A stretch of DNA of 21,656 nucleotides from DATBFX01 sp036558305. GTDB lineage: Bacteria; Chloroflexota; Chloroflexia; Thermomicrobiales; UBA6265. The stretch is taken from the NCBI GenBank assembly GCA_036558305.1, contig DATBFX010000220.1, positions 1-21,656 on the forward strand, read 5' to 3'. Of this stretch, positions 7,674-15,122 are shown piece after piece; position 1 is the first letter of the stretch; each line of letters begins with the position of its first letter. Position numbers and translations under genes: made by a program. The notes beneath the pieces were generated by a model, which was not told the DNA's origin, made no database searches, and saw only the letters and a list, made by a program, of their open reading frames with translations.

Positions 7674-9152
7674 CTATCTTCTCGCCCTGGCGAGTTGACC
7701 GCGGCGAAGGGCGGGGCGGCGGGCGACGGCGGGGGCATCGGCTTCGACGGCGGCGAGGCCCCAGCCGAGGAGCCAGACCAGCAGGGCGACGTTGACCAGG
7801 GCGGCGAGGGTCATCCAGGGATCGTGGCGGCTGAAGGACGGGGCGCCGGTTTTGTCGTGGGCCATCGCGTAGACGGCAATCACGTTGGCGGCGAAGGTAA
7901 AACTCAACGCGGCCGCGAACCAGATCAGGCGCGGTTGGATCGCCGCGACCAGGACCGCGAGGGCGACGCTCGGCAGCAGGTAGCGCTCGTGGATCCTGGT
8001 CGGGAGCATGAACGAGGAGAAGGTCATCGCCAGGCAGGCCCAAACCAGGGCGCGATCGGTACCGCGGCGCCACCAGAAGACGAGGATGAGGATCAGTGCC
8101 CCACCGAAGAGGATCTGACCCCAGGTGCGGCTGGTGAGACCGGCGATACTGACTTCCCAATCGTTGACGAAGTTGCCGGCGATCGGGGTGGCCCAGAGGT
8201 TGAAGGCGTTGAGCGTGGTTTCGTCGTGGATGCGGAACACGTAGCGGAGGCGGTCGCGCAGGTCGAAGGCGGCGGAGAGCGGCCAGACGGAGACGTTGAA
8301 GGGAAGCAGGACGGCTTCGGCGACCACCCAGGCCGTGAAGACGGCGGCAGCCGCGCGAGCGAACCCGATCCCCAGGGCTCGCAGCGGCGCCCTGGACGTG
8401 TCGCCGCGAAGACGCAGCAGGAGTGGCGGCAGGATCATCCGGTGCAGGAAGACGACCGCGAAGAGGAGACCGAACATCGCGAACTGCGGTTTGACCAGCG
8501 AAGCGTAGGTGAGGGCGGCGGCCGCCAACTCGAAGCGGTTGCGGAGGACAAACCAGAGGGCGAAGAGGGCGGCGCAGGTCGAGATGGCATCCCACTGGTC
8601 CCAGATCGCGGCGACGACGATCGGACCCGGGTTGAACCCGTAGAGGGCGGCGGCGACGAGACCGGCTCTCGGTCCGGCCAGGTGGCGGGCGATCAGGTAG
8701 AGGGCGAAGGCGACGCCGGCGTCGGCCAGGATGGGGACGAGTTTGGTGACGTAGAGGAAGGTGTCGCCGTAGAAATCGCCGTTCGGCGCCAGGGCATGGT
8801 AGACGTTGGAGACGAACCAGAGGAACCAGAGATCGCCGGGGAGGTGATCGATGACGCCGCGGTTGGTTTTGTAGAGCTCGGTCGTCGGGAGTTGGGCGAG
8901 GCGGGCGGAGCGGAAGGCGAGGACCTGAGAATCTTCCAGATACCGGCCCCAGAACGCGAGCACCAGACGGAGCACGGTGGCGGCAAAGAGGATCAGGACC
9001 AGAATTGCCCGATCGGGAATCCCGCGCCCGGCGACCGGCGGCGAGACGACGACCGGGTTCGGCTCATCGGTCCGTGCGGGCGCGACGGCAGGGGGCAGTT
9101 CGGCGCTTCGCGGCGCGGTCGCGACCCTCGACGAACGACGAGACCGAGACAT
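7674..9152 (-). CDS. Multi-pass membrane protein, GT-C-type glycosyltransferase family
   Basis: 492 aa. A basic/Pro-rich cytoplasmic tail (1-45) precedes about ten membrane segments. The first outer loop carries FWGRYLEDSQVLAFRSARLAQ; later GFNPGPIVVAAIWDQWDAI resembles the conserved loop of GT87/ALG6-like and PIG-M-like mannosyltransferases, and PTRIHERYLLP resembles the RxHxRY motif found after a helix in polyprenyl-phosphate-dependent sugar transferases. Such enzymes move a sugar from a polyprenyl-phosphate donor to a lipid or protein acceptor outside the membrane. The start ATG has GGAG 7 bases upstream. It ends with a short Arg/Ala-rich cytoplasmic tail. Neighbour 9312-11039 is a second membrane protein of related build on the same strand, 159 bp upstream. 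Acceptor and sugar unknown. Confidence 0.8.
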   Translation of the reverse strand: MSRSRRSSRVATAPRSAELPPAVAPARTDEPNPVVVSPPVAGRGIPDRAILVLILFAATVLRLVLAFWGRYLEDSQVLAFRSARLAQLPTTELYKTNRGVIDHLPGDLWFLWFVSNVYHALAPNGDFYGDTFLYVTKLVPILADAGVAFALYLIARHLAGPRAGLVAAALYGFNPGPIVVAAIWDQWDAISTCAALFALWFVLRNRFELAAAALTYASLVKPQFAMFGLLFAVVFLHRMILPPLLLRLRGDTSRAPLRALGIGFARAAAAVFTAWVVAEAVLLPFNVSVWPLSAAFDLRDRLRYVFRIHDETTLNAFNLWATPIAGNFVNDWEVSIAGLTSRTWGQILFGGALILILVFWWRRGTDRALVWACLAMTFSSFMLPTRIHERYLLPSVALAVLVAAIQPRLIWFAAALSFTFAANVIAVYAMAHDKTGAPSFSRHDPWMTLAALVNVALLVWLLGWGLAAVEADAPAVARRPALRRGQLARARR

Positions 9153-9233
9153 TGGGAAGCTCCGATCTGGGCGAGGTGGGTCGACGAGTACGCCGCGAAG
9201 GATAGCAAAGGGGAGGTGGTATGACGCGGACGC

Positions 9234-9280
9234 CCCTGGGTTGAAACCCAGGGCTCACGCGACGAAACCCCTTCGGGGTT
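9234..9280. repeat. Double hairpin, probable interspersed extragenic repeat
   Basis: Two near-adjacent perfect hairpins: CCCTGGGT (9234-9241), loop TGAA, ACCCAGGG (9246-9253); then AACCCC (9266-9271), loop TTC, GGGGTT (9275-9280). They lie between the ends of two same-strand genes, 32 bases after the stop of the upstream one. The compact double-hairpin form with a short linker (CTCACGCGACGA) is that of REP-like intergenic elements. It may also work as a weak terminator or mRNA-stabilising structure. Only one copy is in this window, so repetition itself is not shown. Confidence 0.55.
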
Positions 9281-9311
9281 AGCACGGCGTCGGCGAATGG
9301 ACGAGTTGGGC

Positions 9312-11039
9312 TCAGCAACTGGTTTTCGGATGCAGGCTGGCGCGGACGAAGACGAAGGCGTCGCCACAGTAGACGCGGACCCAACCGGGATCTTTGGAGA
9401 TCTTGCTCGTGAGACCGTCGATACGGCGGATGATGACCACGTCGATCCCTTGCTCGTCGAAATAGTCCTGCCAACCGTCGCGGCCGTAGATGTAATAGAA
9501 GTAGCGGCGGACGCGCTCTTCGCCGTACATCTCCTCACGGCCGTCGATGTAGACCTTGTTGTCCGTGCCGTAGAAACGGTAGATCAGGTAGCCGCCGAAG
9601 TCGTAGGTGTTGAAGATGCGGGTGTTGGGATAATTCTTCAGGTAGAAGGTCGCCGCGCCGGCCGGGTGGTTCCAGGTGTAAGGGTTCCGCCGAAATTGGG
9701 TCGGATCGGTACTGAGCGCCAGCCAGACGGCGAGGGCGCAGGCGAGGAGGGGTGGGACCACCACCCAGGGTCGGTGCGGAATGAGGGGAGGTTTGGCCGG
9801 CGCAGGTTCGGCGGTGCGGGGCGTCAGCCACTGCCAGTTAAGCCAACCGATGGTGATGAAGACGAGCATGATGAAAATCGGGATGTAGCGGATCGATTGG
9901 TGACTCTGGTAGGCGAGGACGAGGAGCGGGGCGCAGGGCCAGAAGTGTGGTCGCTTTCGCGCCAGGAAGTAGATCGCCGGGACGACCAGCACGAGTGCGA
10001 TCCAGTACGGGATGTGGCTGTGATCGGACGTCCTCGGAGCCATCCACTCGAAGATGTACTGGCGGCGGACCGAGTTCGGATCGAGGTATTTGAAGATCAG
10101 GAACAGGATGTGGATGTGGTGGGGATTGATCAGCAGCGCGAGCCCGCTGAGCACGCCCACTTTGACGACGTGGCGATCGATGGGAGGACGAATCAGGCGG
10201 TCGAGCACGAAGGCACCGAGGCACCCGATGCCGATCAACGCCGTCAGGTTCATGTTGATCCAGACCGCGAAGATGACGGGGACGGCCCAGAGCGTCTTGC
10301 GGCGGCCGGTGTCGTAGGCCGCCAACTCGGCGAGCAGGATCGCGAGCAGCGTCCAGCTCCAGACCTGGGGCCGGACGACGAGGGCGCCGGAGCGGAGGAA
10401 GACGCCGCCGAAGAGGAGCATGACCACGGCGGCGGTGCGGCGGCTGATGCCGTAGTAGCGGGCACCGGCCATCAACCGCCAGAAACCGATGACCGCGATG
10501 ATGGCGGTGAGGACGATGTTCGCGGCGTACCCGCCGACGCGGGAGCCGAGGGCGAGGATCGTCTCCGCCAGCCATTCGTGGGCGATCCAGGTCTTGCCGC
10601 CGTAGGTCCAGGAATACGGGTCGGTGGTCGGCGGGCGGTGGTGATCGAGGACCCAGTTACCGGTCGCCAGGTGCCACCAGTAGTCGACGTCGACGGCCGG
10701 CGCCCGATCGAGGCGGGGACCGACGGTCAGATCGAGGAGGACGTAGACGATCGGGACGGTCAAGAGCAGGGCGACCCAGAGCGCCGACTCCGGTCCGAAG
10801 ACGCGCGGGAGCCACGGTTCGGCGGTCACCAACCTCCGCCAGTAGGCGAGCGCACCCGTCCCGAACGGCGGTTTGGTCGGCGTTGGGCGGCGCGTCTGTC
10901 GTCGCGGTTGTTGCCGGGTGGGGCGGGGATCCCGGACCTGGGGCGCCGCTTCGACGACCTGCGGCGCCGGGGCGGGGCCGGGACGGGTCATCGCGGCGCT
11001 GCCGCCACCGCGGCGCTTTTTGGACGTCTTTGCCGGCAT
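9312..11039 (-). CDS. Multi-pass membrane protein, GT-C/GT39-like, function unassigned
   Basis: 575 aa. The N-terminal 60 residues are Lys/Arg/Pro/Ala-rich and probably disordered. About ten to eleven membrane segments follow from about 85 to 440. The first outer loop carries VDVDYWWHLATGNWVLDH and, after a further Asp/Tyr stretch, WIAHEWLAE; a DxD-type acidic pair and aromatic residues here are typical of GT-C enzymes. The C-terminal about 130 residues are soluble and contain RIFNTYDFGGYLIYRF, KVYIDGREEMYG and GIDVVIIRR, a domain seen attached to many uncharacterised bacterial membrane proteins of this type. The ATG has GGGAG about 5 bases upstream and an extended -10 about 40 bases upstream. 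Likely a polyprenyl-linked sugar transferase or related glycan protein; no substrate can be named. Confidence 0.78.
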   Translation of the reverse strand: MPAKTSKKRRGGGSAAMTRPGPAPAPQVVEAAPQVRDPRPTRQQPRRQTRRPTPTKPPFGTGALAYWRRLVTAEPWLPRVFGPESALWVALLLTVPIVYVLLDLTVGPRLDRAPAVDVDYWWHLATGNWVLDHHRPPTTDPYSWTYGGKTWIAHEWLAETILALGSRVGGYAANIVLTAIIAVIGFWRLMAGARYYGISRRTAAVVMLLFGGVFLRSGALVVRPQVWSWTLLAILLAELAAYDTGRRKTLWAVPVIFAVWINMNLTALIGIGCLGAFVLDRLIRPPIDRHVVKVGVLSGLALLINPHHIHILFLIFKYLDPNSVRRQYIFEWMAPRTSDHSHIPYWIALVLVVPAIYFLARKRPHFWPCAPLLVLAYQSHQSIRYIPIFIMLVFITIGWLNWQWLTPRTAEPAPAKPPLIPHRPWVVVPPLLACALAVWLALSTDPTQFRRNPYTWNHPAGAATFYLKNYPNTRIFNTYDFGGYLIYRFYGTDNKVYIDGREEMYGEERVRRYFYYIYGRDGWQDYFDEQGIDVVIIRRIDGLTSKISKDPGWVRVYCGDAFVFVRASLHPKTSC

Positions 11040-11076
11040 ACCTCTCCCTCTGGCTCCCCGCCGTCGTCGGGAACGG

Positions 11077-11085
11077 ATCGTACCA
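11077..11085 (-). promoter_or_regulatory. Candidate extended -10 promoter for the 11039 gene
   Basis: The - strand reads TGGTACGAT: a TGn extension with TACGAT as -10. Transcription would begin near 11070, leaving a leader of about 30 bases before the ATG at 11039. No clear -35. Position after the terminator at 11194-11225 supports a new transcript starting here. Confidence 0.45.
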
Positions 11086-11193
11086 TTGCCGGGGACGAGG
11101 GCGGCGCGATTCGAGGGGTCGCAGCAGGGATCGGGAATCGGCCGGTCGCCCTGAGATCGCCAGGGTGTGGTCTTCCATCATACCGGCGAACCG

Positions 11194-11225
11194 CAAAGAG
11201 GCCGCCGAGGTCAACCTCGGCGGCC
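11194..11225 (-). terminator. Intrinsic-type terminator after the small secreted protein gene
   Basis: GGCCGCCGAGG (11200-11210), loop TCAA, CCTCGGCGGCC (11215-11225) form a perfect 11-bp stem. On the - strand the stem is followed by TCTTT, a short T-run. It sits 22 bases beyond the stop codon at 11248, separating that gene from the downstream membrane-protein gene. Confidence 0.65.
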
Positions 11226-11247
11226 CCGCGAACGTTGCCGTGGCCCG

Positions 11248-11916
11248 TTACGACACCGGTGTGGCGCCCGCCGGCGCTCCTTGCTCGACGACGTCGACGA
11301 ACTCGTCGATCAACCAACGGTCGCCGGACTTCTCGAAGATGATGAAGACCACGTCGCCTTCGCTCTCGAACAGGGCGCCGGCGCGACCATCGTCGAGAAT
11401 GCGCGCGTCGCGGGCATCGGAGACGACCGTCGGCTCGGCAGTCGCCTCTCCCGGGGCCGGCGTCACGGCGAGTTGCGCTTCCAGGATCGCACGGACCTCT
11501 TCCGGCGTGTCTTCGTCCGGGTTGCTCAAGTTTGGACCGAAGATGCGAATCACGTCGTCGGAGGCGAGGGCCAGCGCGCTCAGGGTCTGGCCGGCGTCGA
11601 GACAGGCAAAGAATTCGTGGACCGTCGCGTTGATCGCGGCCACCGTCGCATCGTCGGCCGGACTCCCTTGGGGAAGGTCGGCCTCCGACGCCGCCGTTGC
11701 CATTTCCGTCGCCGCCGGCGGCGGTGTTCCCTCGGGCCCGAACCAGATCGGGAGCAGCTCGTCGATCGAACGCGGTTCGACGGTACAGGCCGTTGCCGCG
11801 GCCGTGCCGGTCTCCGGGCTCGCCGGCTGCCCGGCGACCGAGGTCACCGATCCCATGACAAACGACCACCCCAACACGACGCCAACAACCGGACCCAGCG
11901 ATGACATTTTCGGCAC
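11248..11916 (-). CDS. Small secreted protein with NTF2/SnoaL-like fold, function unknown
   Basis: 222 aa from a GTG at 11916, preferred because GAGGAG lies 6 bases upstream; the internal ATG three codons later would be too far from it. Residues 5-29 form a secretion signal (LGPVVGVVLGWSFVMGSV...SVAG). A Thr/Ala/Pro/Glu-rich part contains ACTVEPRSIDEL, a motif I associate with small secreted proteins of Thermomicrobia-like Chloroflexota. From about 92 a cone-shaped fold is suggested: VAAINATVHEFFACLDAG, then DVIRIFGPN, then GDVVFIIFEKSGDRWLIDEF. This layout matches NTF2-like or SnoaL-like ligand-binding domains, but no catalytic residue can be assigned. It is a single-gene transcript, divergent from the dehydratase gene. 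Prediction of secretion is firm, fold is tentative. Confidence 0.8.
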   Translation of the reverse strand: MPKMSSLGPVVGVVLGWSFVMGSVTSVAGQPASPETGTAAATACTVEPRSIDELLPIWFGPEGTPPPAATEMATAASEADLPQGSPADDATVAAINATVHEFFACLDAGQTLSALALASDDVIRIFGPNLSNPDEDTPEEVRAILEAQLAVTPAPGEATAEPTVVSDARDARILDDGRAGALFESEGDVVFIIFEKSGDRWLIDEFVDVVEQGAPAGATPVS

Positions 11917-11970
11917 AGGACTCTCCTCTCCCGCCTATTCGCCTCCATCCGAGACGCGTGTGTCGAGTGT

Positions 11971-11998
11971 CCAGGCAAGGTCCGTACCAACTGCCTGG
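11971..11998. promoter_or_regulatory. Inverted repeat in a divergent intergenic region, possible operator
   Basis: CCAGGCA (11971-11977) and TGCCTGG (11992-11998) are exact complements. Inside them GGT (11979-11981) and ACC (11986-11988) are also complementary, giving a near-symmetrical dyad of 28 bases. It lies midway in the 197-bp gap between two divergent genes (starts 11916 and 12114), where a shared regulator could bind. No regulator gene is adjacent. Confidence 0.35.
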
Positions 11999-12053
11999 CG
12001 CACCTCGCGACCGCAACTGTACCAGTGAACGACCGGCGAAACGTTATCCGGGC

Positions 12054-12059
12054 TAGAAT
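12054..12059 (+). promoter_or_regulatory. Weak candidate -10 for the dehydratase gene
   Basis: TAGAAT matches five of six bases of the bacterial -10 consensus and would start transcription near 12066, about 48 bases before the GTG at 12114. No convincing -35 is visible at the expected distance. Confidence 0.3.
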
Positions 12060-12113
12060 CCCGTTCCCACTGGCGTATCGTCGGACGGTTTACGGTATGA
12101 GAAGGAGCGATCG

Positions 12114-13292
12114 GTGCGGATCACGCGGGCGACGACGTACATCGTTGGCAACCCCTGGAAGAACTGGTTGTTCGTGCGGGTGGATACCGACCAGCCGGGG
12201 CTCTACGGCGTCGGTGAGGGCTCGCTCAACGGGTTCGCGAAGACGGTCGAGGCGGCGGTGCACGAGCTGGCGCCGCGCTACGAGGGGATGGATCCGTTCC
12301 AGATCGAGACGATCTACCAGCGGATGGCGCGCGACGTCTATTCCGACGGTGCGCAGATCCACATGAACGCGGTGGCCGCGATCGAGATCGCCTGCTGGGA
12401 CATCATCGGCAAGGCGACGGGGCGACCGATCTACGACCTGCTCGGTGGGCGCTACCACGAAACATTGCCGGTCTACGCCAACGGTTGGTACCAGGGAGAG
12501 CGGCGGCCGGAGATGTTCGCGGAGAAGGCGGCCGAGGTGGTCGGCCGGGGGTACAAGGCGCTGAAGTTCGACCCCTTCGGCGCGGCCTGGCGGACCATGG
12601 ACCCGGACGACCGGCAACTCTCGCTCGACATCACGCGGGCGGTGCGGGAGGCGGTCGGACCGACCGTGCAGATCATGATCGAGGGGCACCGGCGGTTCAG
12701 CGTCGCCGAGTCGGTTTGGGTCGGCGAGCGGCTGGTCGAATACGCGCCGACCTGGTTCGAGGAACCGACCGACCACACGAAGATCGACGCGACGGCCGAA
12801 GTCGGGCGCCGCCTCGCCGTTCCGGTCTCGGCAGGCGAGAGTTTCACGACGACGCACCAGTTTGCCGAATTGCTCAAGCACAACAGCGTCCACATCCTGC
12901 AACCGGACCCGAGCAACATGGGCGGCATCCTCAAGACGCGGTTCGTCTGCGCGATGGCCGACGCGAACTACGCCGTCGTGGCGCCACACCAGGCGCAGGG
13001 ACCGATTTCGACGGCCGTCTGCGTCCAAATCGGCGCCTGCACGCCGAACCTGCTGGTCCAGGAACTGTTCGACGAGTTCAACGTCGGTTGGGAGGGCGAG
13101 GTGGTGACGAATCCGGTCCACGTCGTCGCCGGGCGGATCGTGGTGCCGGACGGACCGGGCCTGGGAACCGACGTCAACTGGGCGGAGGTCGAAAAGCATC
13201 CGTACCAGGTGTCGAACTTCCTGCCGCTCTTTGCACCGGGTTGGGAACGGCGTGAGGGGGCGAAACCGGCGTCGGAGCCGGTCGCCGGGTAG
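12114..13292 (+). CDS. Enolase-superfamily acid-sugar dehydratase (mandelate racemase/muconate lactonizing type)
   Basis: 392 aa, usual length. The GTG start has AAGGAG (12102-12107) 6 bases upstream. The N-terminal capping domain (1-115) contains AVAAIEIACWDIIGKATGRP(I)YDLLGG; the barrel follows. Likely metal ligands are Glu190 (MIEGH), Glu216 (WFEEP) and Glu242 (SAGES). His192 next to the first ligand (EGHRRF) and the Asp265/His292 pair (LQPDPSNMGG and APHQAQGP) fit the mandelate-racemase subgroup with His general base, as in D-galactonate, gluconate or related dehydratases. KFDPFG (151-156) is also typical there. These enzymes remove water from sugar acids to give 2-keto-3-deoxy acids in the cytoplasm. 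The exact sugar acid is not readable. No transporter or aldolase lies next to it. Confidence 0.93.
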   Translation: MRITRATTYIVGNPWKNWLFVRVDTDQPGLYGVGEGSLNGFAKTVEAAVHELAPRYEGMDPFQIETIYQRMARDVYSDGAQIHMNAVAAIEIACWDIIGKATGRPIYDLLGGRYHETLPVYANGWYQGERRPEMFAEKAAEVVGRGYKALKFDPFGAAWRTMDPDDRQLSLDITRAVREAVGPTVQIMIEGHRRFSVAESVWVGERLVEYAPTWFEEPTDHTKIDATAEVGRRLAVPVSAGESFTTTHQFAELLKHNSVHILQPDPSNMGGILKTRFVCAMADANYAVVAPHQAQGPISTAVCVQIGACTPNLLVQELFDEFNVGWEGEVVTNPVHVVAGRIVVPDGPGLGTDVNWAEVEKHPYQVSNFLPLFAPGWERREGAKPASEPVAG

Positions 13293-13320
13293 GATGCGAC
13301 ACCGAGCTAGTCCGGGTCAT

Positions 13321-14829
13321 TCAGCCGCCGGTCGATGCCGATGCCAGGGTCCGGTGCCGTCGCTGCTCGTGTTCCACGCCGCGGATGTGATCGAGGAGTT
13401 CGGTCTCCGTCGGCATCCGGATACTGAAGTCGTAGTCGAAGCGGGGATCGTCGGGCAGGAACGGACCGGGGAGGACGTCGACCACGTCGAGGTATTGGGC
13501 GGCGATGCCGGCAACCCAGTGTGCGGACTCGTGGCCCAACAGGTCGGCGATCTGCGATGGGGCAGATTCGAAACCCGGAAAGGTGCTGTTGCCGAGGGCG
13601 GCCTTCAACAGCAGGAGGTTGGTGAGTGCCTCCGTGCCCAAGCGATCGGCGATCAAACCGGGCGAGATCAGCGCGTAGGCGTGGCAATCGAGGAGGTAGC
13701 GGATGCGTTCGGAGACAACCCGCTTCCATGGAACGTTGCCAAAGACGGACCGCTCCACGCCGCTCTCGACGTAATGCACGAGCTCCAGGACGGGTCGAGA
13801 CTGGGCGTAGAGCCGGTCGTAATCGAACCGCGGGTCGACCATGCCGCAGGCGAGACCGAAGCGGGCGTAGTCGGCGCATTTTGGACACTGGTAGCACCAC
13901 CGCCTGCCGACCCGGCCTCTGACGCACATCACGGCCCGTGCGAACGCCTCCGGGTACCGCGTGGCCAGGACCCGGTACGAGGTGAGGGTCGAGAAGTGGA
14001 GCGTGGTGTTGGTCAGGGTGACGTCGGCGCCGATGACACGCCGGTAGTGTGTGCTCTGGGTGGCCAGCGATTCGGGTCTCGACTTGGGGAATCGGAACCA
14101 GACCTCCCCGTCCGCCAGCCGCCTGATCGGGTAGGTGGTCCAGGCGATGCTGGTGCTCAAAAGGGACACACCCCAGACCAATGCCAGAGGCAGCAAGCCG
14201 ACCGTGTAGAGCTCCAGGTGCGGACGTACCTTGAAGCCGCAGCGGTGCTGCTGGGTCAGGTAGTCGGTCCAGGCGCGCTGTGTCGCCACGCCCAACGCCT
14301 CTCGCGCTGGCCCCAGCATCAGCCCCTCCTGACGCTGCTCCAGGCGTTCGGCGACGTCCGCGTTCGGTTCGAAGGGGGAGACGAGTTGGAAGAGCACGAT
14401 CTCGTCGGCGCCGTAGCGCTCCGCCAGCAAACAGGTCGCCAGGTTGCTGTCCTTGCCGCCGCCGAAGAGGACGCCGATCGACTTCCGGCCCGGTTCGGGC
14501 GCGCGGCCGGACCGCCACGGGGAGTACGACGCGACCGGAGCGATCGGCCCGATCGTGACGTGCTCGGCCTCGTGGTAGGTCCGCCAGAAGGCGACCGTCG
14601 TCGCCGGGACGGGTTCCGGAAAGACGACCTCGACGGGTTCGCCGTAGGCCGCGAAGACCTTGAGCTGGAGACCGAGGAAGATTTCAAAGAAGAACGGCGG
14701 CGCAAAGCGGGCGAGGTCGATCCCCTCGTACCGCAGGTAGAACGAGTTCTCGTACTGGTACGGGTTCGGTTCCGTCTGTGTCCAGCGGAAGACGACCGTC
14801 TCGCCATCGATCGACGGCGGTTCGACCAC
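13321..14829 (-). CDS. PP-loop ATPase-like protein with cysteine cluster; possible MurL-related enzyme
   Basis: 502 aa from a GTG at 14829; that start has no good ribosome site and is tentative. The frame stays open to a TTG at 15081, but the extra 84 codons are Arg/Pro-rich and run through hairpins. Residues 1-100 form a beta-rich lead domain (YENSFYLRYEGIDLARF, EIFLGLQLKVFAAYGEPVEV). VLFGGGKDSNLATCLL (about 120-135) is a PP-loop (SGGxDS-type) that binds ATP for adenylation. Cys302, Cys312, Cys315 and Cys318 (RRWCYQCPKCA) may hold zinc. A loop FPKSRPES sits between. This order of lead domain, GGGKDS loop and CxxC cluster resembles my memory of MurL, the ATP-dependent epimerase of the muramyl-L-Ala-L-Glu precursor, but the match is distant. 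It could equally be an uncharacterised amidotransferase-like or tRNA/thiol enzyme. Convergent with the dehydratase, 28 bp apart. Confidence 0.75.
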   Translation of the reverse strand: MVEPPSIDGETVVFRWTQTEPNPYQYENSFYLRYEGIDLARFAPPFFFEIFLGLQLKVFAAYGEPVEVVFPEPVPATTVAFWRTYHEAEHVTIGPIAPVASYSPWRSGRAPEPGRKSIGVLFGGGKDSNLATCLLAERYGADEIVLFQLVSPFEPNADVAERLEQRQEGLMLGPAREALGVATQRAWTDYLTQQHRCGFKVRPHLELYTVGLLPLALVWGVSLLSTSIAWTTYPIRRLADGEVWFRFPKSRPESLATQSTHYRRVIGADVTLTNTTLHFSTLTSYRVLATRYPEAFARAVMCVRGRVGRRWCYQCPKCADYARFGLACGMVDPRFDYDRLYAQSRPVLELVHYVESGVERSVFGNVPWKRVVSERIRYLLDCHAYALISPGLIADRLGTEALTNLLLLKAALGNSTFPGFESAPSQIADLLGHESAHWVAGIAAQYLDVVDVLPGPFLPDDPRFDYDFSIRMPTETELLDHIRGVEHEQRRHRTLASASTGG

Positions 14830-14896
14830 GACCTTGATCGCCGGCTCGCTTTCCAGGCACGTCGGCGACCACTCGATCCGACGCGCACACGACCAA

Positions 14897-14916
14897 GCCG
14901 GCCCAAGCGGGCCGGC
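14897..14916. other. Strong GC hairpin upstream of the PP-loop gene
   Basis: GCCGGCCC (14897-14904), loop AAGC, GGGCCGGC (14909-14916): a perfect 8-bp stem. It lies about 68 bases upstream of the proposed GTG of the - strand gene, within its leader if that start is right. No T-run. May shape the leader mRNA; alternatively a GC-rich coincidence. Confidence 0.4.
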
Positions 14917-14973
14917 CCGGCATAAGGATAGCCCCCAATACGGGACGCGTCTTGGCGTTCCGGCCGCGCCTCT

Positions 14974-14989
14974 CGGTCGCCTGGGCGAC
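14974..14989. other. Second hairpin in the divergent intergenic region
   Basis: GGTCGC (14974-14979), loop CTGG, GCGACC (14984-14989), perfect 6-bp stem. With the hairpin at 14897-14916 it makes the 293-bp gap between the PP-loop gene and the dehydrogenase gene unusually structured. No RNA gene or small ORF is supported in this gap. Confidence 0.3.
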
Positions 14990-15047
14990 CGTTCGCGGTC
15001 GCGCTCTTGCCTGATCCGTCCGGGCGGCTGCGTGGCCCTCGAAGGGG

Positions 15048-15078
15048 TTGTGAACGAATCGGAACGGGGGCCGATAAT
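15048..15078 (+). promoter_or_regulatory. Candidate promoter for the dehydrogenase-phosphoesterase pair
   Basis: TTGTGA (15048-15053) as -35 and GATAAT (15073-15078) as -10, spaced by 19 bases, slightly longer than ideal. Transcription would begin near 15085, giving a 38-base leader that carries the AGGAGG ribosome site. Confidence 0.42.
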
Positions 15079-15122
15079 CAACGGTGGTGTCGACGGAGAC
15101 GAAGGAGCGAGGAGGAACGACG

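Noticed and set aside
7656..9224. A 522-codon + strand open frame opposite the first GT-C-like gene
   Set aside because: Highly acidic low-complexity translation, the mirror of the hydrophobic codons of the real membrane protein on the - strand.
9297..11342. A 681-codon + strand open frame opposite the second membrane protein gene
   Set aside because: Asp/Glu/Arg-rich shadow of the opposite-strand membrane segments; no ribosome site and no motif.
14830..15122. Possible structured RNA or riboswitch in the hairpin-rich gap
   Set aside because: Two short GC stems are visible but no tRNA, known riboswitch core or intrinsic terminator; GC content alone makes such stems common.
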